Under the pieces are notes generated by a model. The model worked only from the letters and a program-made list of their open reading frames with translations, searched no databases and was not told the origin of the DNA. This document shows, piece by piece, positions 7,045 to 11,020 of a stretch of 11,020 nt of DNA. The position numbers and the translations under genes are program-made. This DNA comes from Candidatus Omnitrophota bacterium (GTDB taxonomy: Bacteria > Omnitrophota > Gorgyraeia > Gygaellales > Profunditerraquicolaceae), in the NCBI GenBank assembly GCA_028714055.1, contig JAQTNB010000017.1, positions 1-11,020 on the forward strand. The letters are read 5' to 3'. Position 1 is the first letter of the stretch. Each line of letters starts with the position of its first letter.

Positions 7045-7050
7045 CATTCC

Positions 7051-8196
7051 ATGAAGAAAAATTATCTACTGACCCCCGGGCCGACGCCCCTGCCGCCTGA
7101 AGTGTGCCTTGCGCAGGCACAGCCTATCATACATCATCGCACCCCGCAGTTCCAGGCAGTGCTCAAGGAAGTCGGCGAAGGGCTCAAATATGTCTTTCAG
7201 ACGAAGAACGACGTCTATATCCTTTCTTCCTCGGGGCCCGGGGCGATGGAAGCGGCAGTGGTAAATACCTTGAGCGCCGGCGATACGGCCCTGGTGGTCC
7301 AGGGAGGAAAATTCGGCGAACGCTGGACGGAGATCTGCAAGGCATATGGTATCAAGGCCGAGGTGATCGACGTGCCGTGGGGCGAAGGCGTCTTGAGCGC
7401 TGAGATCGAAAAGAGGCTCAAGGCAGGTCCCGCCATAAAAGCGGTCTTTACCACGCTCTGCGAGACATCGACCGGCGTTGCCAACGATATAGAGGCGATC
7501 GGTAAAGTCGTCGGCGGCACATCTGCGCTGCTGGTCGTGGATGCGATAAGCGGCCTGGGCGCCATCGACCTTCAAAATGATGCCTGGGGTGTTGACATAT
7601 GCGTGTCGGGTTCGCAGAAAGGCCTCATGCTTCCTCCGGGTTTAGGGTTTATTTCCGTCAGCGCGAAAGCCTGGAAACTGGTCGAACAGGCAAAGCTTCC
7701 CCGGTATTATCTTGACCTGAACCGCGCCCGTAAAGCCTGGGCGAGCACCGATACCCCGTTTACTCCGGCGATCTCCCTGGTCATCGCGCTCGCAGAGAGC
7801 CTCAAGCTCATGCGTGCCGACGGCCTGGAGAACATCTTCGCGCGCCACCGCACGATGGCAGATGCCACGCGCGCCGCGGTCAAGGCATTGGGTTTAGAAC
7901 TCTTTGCGCCCAAAGCCGCTTCGGATGTGGTCACCGCCGTGAAGGTGCCGCAGGGCATCGACGGTGAAAAGCTGGTAAAGACCATGCGCGATACCTACGG
8001 CGTCACCATCGCCGGAGGGCAGGCCGAGCTTAAGGGGAAGGTATTCAGGGTCGCGCATATGGGGCACATCGGAGAGTTTGATATTATCGTAGGCATATCC
8101 TGCCTTGAGAAGGTCCTGCATCAGATGGGGCATTCCTTTGTCTTTGGCGCGGGAGTCAGGGCGGCGGAAGAAGTATTCGCAGGGGGTAAGCAATAA
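7051..8196 (+). CDS. Class V PLP-dependent aminotransferase, probable phosphoserine aminotransferase role
   Basis: Fold-type I aminotransferase of the alanine-glyoxylate / serine-glyoxylate / SerC-like class V group, 381 residues. It has the family opening YLLTPGPTPLPPEV (5-18), the cofactor-binding SSSGPGAMEAAV (59-70), Asp164 in VVDAISGLG, which contacts the pyridine nitrogen, and the PLP-binding Lys190 in SGSQKGLMLPPGLG. The C-terminal small domain includes RVAHMGHIGEFD, around residues 335-346. Its stop overlaps the serA start by one base (TAATG), so the two are translationally coupled. By analogy with the methanogen class V enzyme MJ0959, described as a phosphoserine aminotransferase, it most likely converts 3-phosphohydroxypyruvate to phosphoserine. 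That substrate is inferred from context; the sequence alone would equally fit an alanine-glyoxylate enzyme. Confidence 0.9.
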   Translation: MKKNYLLTPGPTPLPPEVCLAQAQPIIHHRTPQFQAVLKEVGEGLKYVFQTKNDVYILSSSGPGAMEAAVVNTLSAGDTALVVQGGKFGERWTEICKAYGIKAEVIDVPWGEGVLSAEIEKRLKAGPAIKAVFTTLCETSTGVANDIEAIGKVVGGTSALLVVDAISGLGAIDLQNDAWGVDICVSGSQKGLMLPPGLGFISVSAKAWKLVEQAKLPRYYLDLNRARKAWASTDTPFTPAISLVIALAESLKLMRADGLENIFARHRTMADATRAAVKALGLELFAPKAASDVVTAVKVPQGIDGEKLVKTMRDTYGVTIAGGQAELKGKVFRVAHMGHIGEFDIIVGISCLEKVLHQMGHSFVFGAGVRAAEEVFAGGKQ

Positions 8197-9779
8197 TGAA
8201 GATACTCGTCAGCGACCCGTTATCGGAAGAAGGATTAAGATTGCTCAGGGAGATGCCCGGCTGCCAGGTCGATGTCGTCACGGACCTGAAGCCCGATCAG
8301 CTCAAAGAGCGGATCAAGGATTATGAGGCATTGATCGTGCGCAGCGCCACCAAAGTCACCCGGGACGTCATTCAGCAGGCCGCGCGCCTGAAGGTGATAG
8401 GCCGCGCGGGCGTCGGCCTTGATAACGTTGACCTTGAGGCCGCCACGCAGAAAGGCGTTATCCTCATGAATACCCCCGAGTGCAACACCATTTCTACCGC
8501 GGAGCACACCATGAGCATGATCCTGGCGCTTTCGCGCAACATCGCCCAGGCAAACGCCTCGATGAAAAAAGGGGAATGGAAGCGCTCAAAATTCATGGGC
8601 GTTGAGCTGTACAATAAGAGCCTGGGGATCGTGGGGCTGGGGAGGATCGGCACGGAGGTCGCCAAGCGCGCTCTTTCCTTCGGGATGAAGGTGCTTGCCT
8701 ATGACCCCTTCCTGTCGCGCCAGGTCGCCGAAAGCCTGGGGGTGGAGATCGTGGAGCTGCGGGAATTGTTCGAGCGTTCGGATTACATCACGGTGCACAC
8801 GCCCCTGACCACGGAGACCAAATATATCATTTCCTCCAAGGAGCTGGCGTTGATGAAGAAAGGCGTGCGTATCGTCAACTGCGCGCGCGGAGGGATCGTC
8901 GATGAGAAGGCATTGGTGGCGGCGATCAAGGAAGGCAAGGTCGCGGGTGCCGCCATCGACGTCTTTGAGAAAGAGCCGCCCGATGCCGAGAACGAGCTGT
9001 TGAAGATTGAGAGCGTGGTTACGACCTGCCATCTGGGTGCTTCGACTGAAGAGGCGCAGGTGAACGTCGCCATCGAGGTCGCCGAATGCGTCCGGGATTT
9101 TCTTCTCGGTAAAGGGATACGCAACGCCGCCAATTATCCCTGCCTTGAGGCCGAGGTGTGCCGGGTGATGGAGCCCTTCATAAATTTATGCGAGCGCCTG
9201 GGGTCTTTCAGCAGCCAGCTTGTTGACGGGCGCTTCCAGGAGCTGGGCATTACCTACAGCGGGGAACTGGCCAAAAACGACGTAACGCCTTTGACCATGG
9301 CGGTCGTCAAGGGGATACTTTCCCCGATCCTGAAGGAAACGGTCAATTTTATCAATGCCGTTTCGCTGGCTAAGGAGCGCGGCATCGGGATCAAGGAAGC
9401 AAAATCCACCAAAGAAGCCGAATTTGTCAACCTTATCGAGTTGACGGTCAAGACCGACCTTGAAACGCGCAAGATCTGCGGCACGCTTTCCGCCAATAAA
9501 CAGCCCCGCGTCGTCAAGATCGACGGTTATTACGTCGAGGCGATCCCCTTCGGAGACATGCTCCTTATCCAGAACCTGGATAAGCCCGGCATCATCGGGA
9601 ACCTCGGCACGCTTCTGGGGAAACACGATATCAATATCGCCGCCATGACGTTCGGCCGGGAAAAAATAGGCGGTAAGACTATCAGCGTCCTGAACATCGA
9701 CAGCCCGCTTCCGCCGGAACTGATCGACCAGATCCGCAAGACCGAGAACATCCTGTCTGCGAAAGTCCTGAAGATATGA
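8196..9779 (+). CDS. serA: D-3-phosphoglycerate dehydrogenase (long ASB-ACT form)
   Basis: Oxidises 3-phosphoglycerate to 3-phosphohydroxypyruvate, the first step of serine synthesis. With 527 residues it is the long form. A split substrate domain flanks a Rossmann NAD domain with GLGRIG (147-152) and Asp170 at the end of the second strand, which favours NAD. The catalytic residues are Arg231 (NCARGGIVDE), Glu260 (FEKEPP) and His279 (TCHLGAS). An allosteric substrate-binding domain covers about 318-450. An ACT domain, about 455-527 (LLIQNLDKPGIIG...), is the usual site of serine feedback inhibition, so the enzyme is probably serine-regulated. AGGGGG at 8181-8186 is nine bases upstream of the ATG. 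The stop overlaps the start of the next gene as ATGA. Confidence 0.97.
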   Translation: MKILVSDPLSEEGLRLLREMPGCQVDVVTDLKPDQLKERIKDYEALIVRSATKVTRDVIQQAARLKVIGRAGVGLDNVDLEAATQKGVILMNTPECNTISTAEHTMSMILALSRNIAQANASMKKGEWKRSKFMGVELYNKSLGIVGLGRIGTEVAKRALSFGMKVLAYDPFLSRQVAESLGVEIVELRELFERSDYITVHTPLTTETKYIISSKELALMKKGVRIVNCARGGIVDEKALVAAIKEGKVAGAAIDVFEKEPPDAENELLKIESVVTTCHLGASTEEAQVNVAIEVAECVRDFLLGKGIRNAANYPCLEAEVCRVMEPFINLCERLGSFSSQLVDGRFQELGITYSGELAKNDVTPLTMAVVKGILSPILKETVNFINAVSLAKERGIGIKEAKSTKEAEFVNLIELTVKTDLETRKICGTLSANKQPRVVKIDGYYVEAIPFGDMLLIQNLDKPGIIGNLGTLLGKHDINIAAMTFGREKIGGKTISVLNIDSPLPPELIDQIRKTENILSAKVLKI

Positions 9780-11020
9780 GAATACGGGTCCTATCGGCCT
9801 TATGCGCGATGCTCCTGCTGGGGTCTGCGGCAGGCGCTGCCGCGTATGCCCAGGAGATCATCCTTTTATATACCGGGGAGACGCATGGGATGCTCTATCC
9901 CTGCAATTGCCCCATCGAACCCGACGGGGGCGTTGCCCGGCGTTCCGCCCTGGTAAAACAGCTGCGCAGCCAGAACCATAATCTCATCCTGGTGGATTCC
10001 GGGGGGTTTTTTGCCGGCGGGCAGATGGACGAATATTCGCAGAATACCCTGCTTGACCGTGCGCGCAGCGACGTGCAGGTCGCTGCGATGAGCGCGATGC
10101 AATACGACGCGGCCTGCGTTGCCGACGATGAGTTCAATTTCGGAGAAGAGTTTCTGGCCGAAAAGCTTCAGGGCGCGGGCTTTGCCTTTCTTTCGGCGAA
10201 CCTCCCCGTAAAAGGGACGGCCCTGCATAAGATCAAGCCCTATGTGATCAAAAGAGCGGGAGGCTTAAACGTCGGGATCGTCGGTATTACCGGGCTTTTC
10301 GCCCAGAAAAAGATCCCCGGTATGACGCTTGAAGACCCTGCCGTGGCCCTGCGCAGTGCCATACAGGACGCTAAAAAAGACGGCGCGGAGATCATCCTGG
10401 TCTTAAGCCACCAGGGAGAGGTTCAGGACCTTAAGCTCATTGAACAGGTCCCGGGGATCAATATCCTGATCATCGGCCACAGCCGCGCGAAAGAAGAGAT
10501 CTCCACCAAGGTGGGGGATACCCTGATCCTGCGCCCTTCCTGGCAGGGGAGGCGCCTGGGGGCGTTAAGTTTTTCCGTTAAGAAGGGCAGGATAATAGAT
10601 TATAAGGCGGCGGAGCTGAGGCTTTCCGATAAGGTCATCGATGACCCCGAGGTCAAAAAGATCCTCCCGCGCTGTTTTTCTGATACTAACTGTAAGATGG
10701 AGAATTCGATAGGCACCTGCGTCGATCCCGGGACCATGCATGCTTCCTGCAAGTTCACCCAGGCCCCCCACATTGAGGTCACGGTGATCGTCCCGCGTTC
10801 CTGCTCGACGTGCGATACCTCCAAGAACATGGCGGCGATCAAGCATCATCTGCCTGGGGCCGTTGCGTCATACCTTTATTATCCGGAGGCCTCGACCGAG
10901 AGCCTGATGAAAGAATTGAATATCGGCATGCTCCCCGCTTACCTTCTGGATGCTTCGGTCGAGCAGGAGAAGGGGTTTGCGGCATTGAAAGGCGACGTAG
11001 AAAAAAGAGGCAGCTATTTT
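9776..11020 (+). CDS. Secreted 5'-nucleotidase-like metallophosphatase with C-terminal Cys-rich/CxxC thioredoxin-like region, 3'-truncated by window edge
   Basis: Open for 415 codons with no stop before the edge. The start ATG overlaps the serA stop as ATGA, with only a weak upstream ribosome site, so coupling is likely. Residues 1-25 form a signal peptide (MRIRV basic start, hydrophobic core, AYA|QE cleavage), so the protein is periplasmic or exported. Residues about 27-285 follow the calcineurin-like/UshA-type 5'-nucleotidase layout: YTGETHGMLYPCNC (32-45), DGGVARR (50-56), LVDSGGFF (72-79), DDEFNFG (117-123), VGIVGITG (166-173), LSHQGE (210-215), IIGHSR (232-237). Several usual metal-ligand positions differ (Glu for Asp at 35, Gly at 77, Arg at 237). 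A cysteine cluster (C300, C306, C315, C325) and then CSTC (343-346), followed by a strand-helix and a cis-Pro-like MLPAYLLD (385-392), suggest a thioredoxin-like redox module. The exact function is not known to me. Confidence 0.75.
   Translation, partial: MRIRVLSALCAMLLLGSAAGAAAYAQEIILLYTGETHGMLYPCNCPIEPDGGVARRSALVKQLRSQNHNLILVDSGGFFAGGQMDEYSQNTLLDRARSDVQVAAMSAMQYDAACVADDEFNFGEEFLAEKLQGAGFAFLSANLPVKGTALHKIKPYVIKRAGGLNVGIVGITGLFAQKKIPGMTLEDPAVALRSAIQDAKKDGAEIILVLSHQGEVQDLKLIEQVPGINILIIGHSRAKEEISTKVGDTLILRPSWQGRRLGALSFSVKKGRIIDYKAAELRLSDKVIDDPEVKKILPRCFSDTNCKMENSIGTCVDPGTMHASCKFTQAPHIEVTVIVPRSCSTCDTSKNMAAIKHHLPGAVASYLYYPEASTESLMKELNIGMLPAYLLDASVEQEKGFAALKGDVEKRGSYF

Noticed and set aside
9776..9850. 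Lipoprotein signal with Cys10 in the last gene
   Set aside because: The residues before Cys10 (LSAL) do not fit a lipobox, which needs Gly/Ala/Ser at -1, and the hydrophobic core lies after the Cys; an AYA cleavage site near residue 25 fits a normal signal peptide.

Overview
This window is a densely packed, entirely plus-strand stretch of bacterial chromosome. It holds twelve genes, the first cut by the left edge and the last by the right edge. No RNA gene, insertion sequence, CRISPR array or repeat array was seen, and there is no gene-free stretch over 34 bases. The genes imply a diderm, LPS-bearing bacterium: a heptose kinase, a complete Kdo pathway and Lpt export genes are all present. The order of the envelope genes, the GC-rich coding style (judged by eye, not computed) and the unusual last protein would suit Omnitrophota or another PVC-like lineage. 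That placement is inference from gene style, not a proven assignment.

Left part (1-5493), LPS core-sugar synthesis and transport. The order is hldA/rfaE1 (heptose-7-P kinase, 5' end missing), kdsB, kdsA, kdsD/kpsF, kdsC, an LptC-LptA-like periplasmic protein, and lptB. The four kds genes make CMP-Kdo from ribulose-5-phosphate: KdsD isomerises it to arabinose-5-P, KdsA condenses that with PEP, KdsC dephosphorylates Kdo-8-P, and KdsB activates Kdo with CTP. Most junctions overlap or have gaps of a few bases (kdsB/kdsA, kdsA/kdsD, kdsC/lptCA, lptCA/lptB), so this looks like one translationally coupled operon.

Middle part (5519-7037), protein quality control. A trigger factor is followed by ClpP, the common tig-clpP pair. 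The trigger factor is only 291 residues long and appears to lack its FKBP-type prolyl isomerase domain by a clean in-frame omission. clpX does not follow clpP.

Right part (7051-11020), serine synthesis plus an unusual secreted protein. A class V PLP aminotransferase overlaps serA by one base. It is the likely partner transaminase of the phosphorylated serine pathway. SerA is full length, with an ASB domain and an ACT domain. Its stop codon overlaps the start of a signal-peptide protein that combines a 5'-nucleotidase-like metallophosphatase fold, with several altered metal-ligand positions, with a cysteine cluster and a C-terminal CxxC thioredoxin-like segment. That gene runs off the right edge.

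The best candidates for novelty are the last protein, the isomerase-less trigger factor and the LptC-LptA fusion. No wholly new multi-gene system is evident; most of the window is core metabolism and envelope biogenesis.
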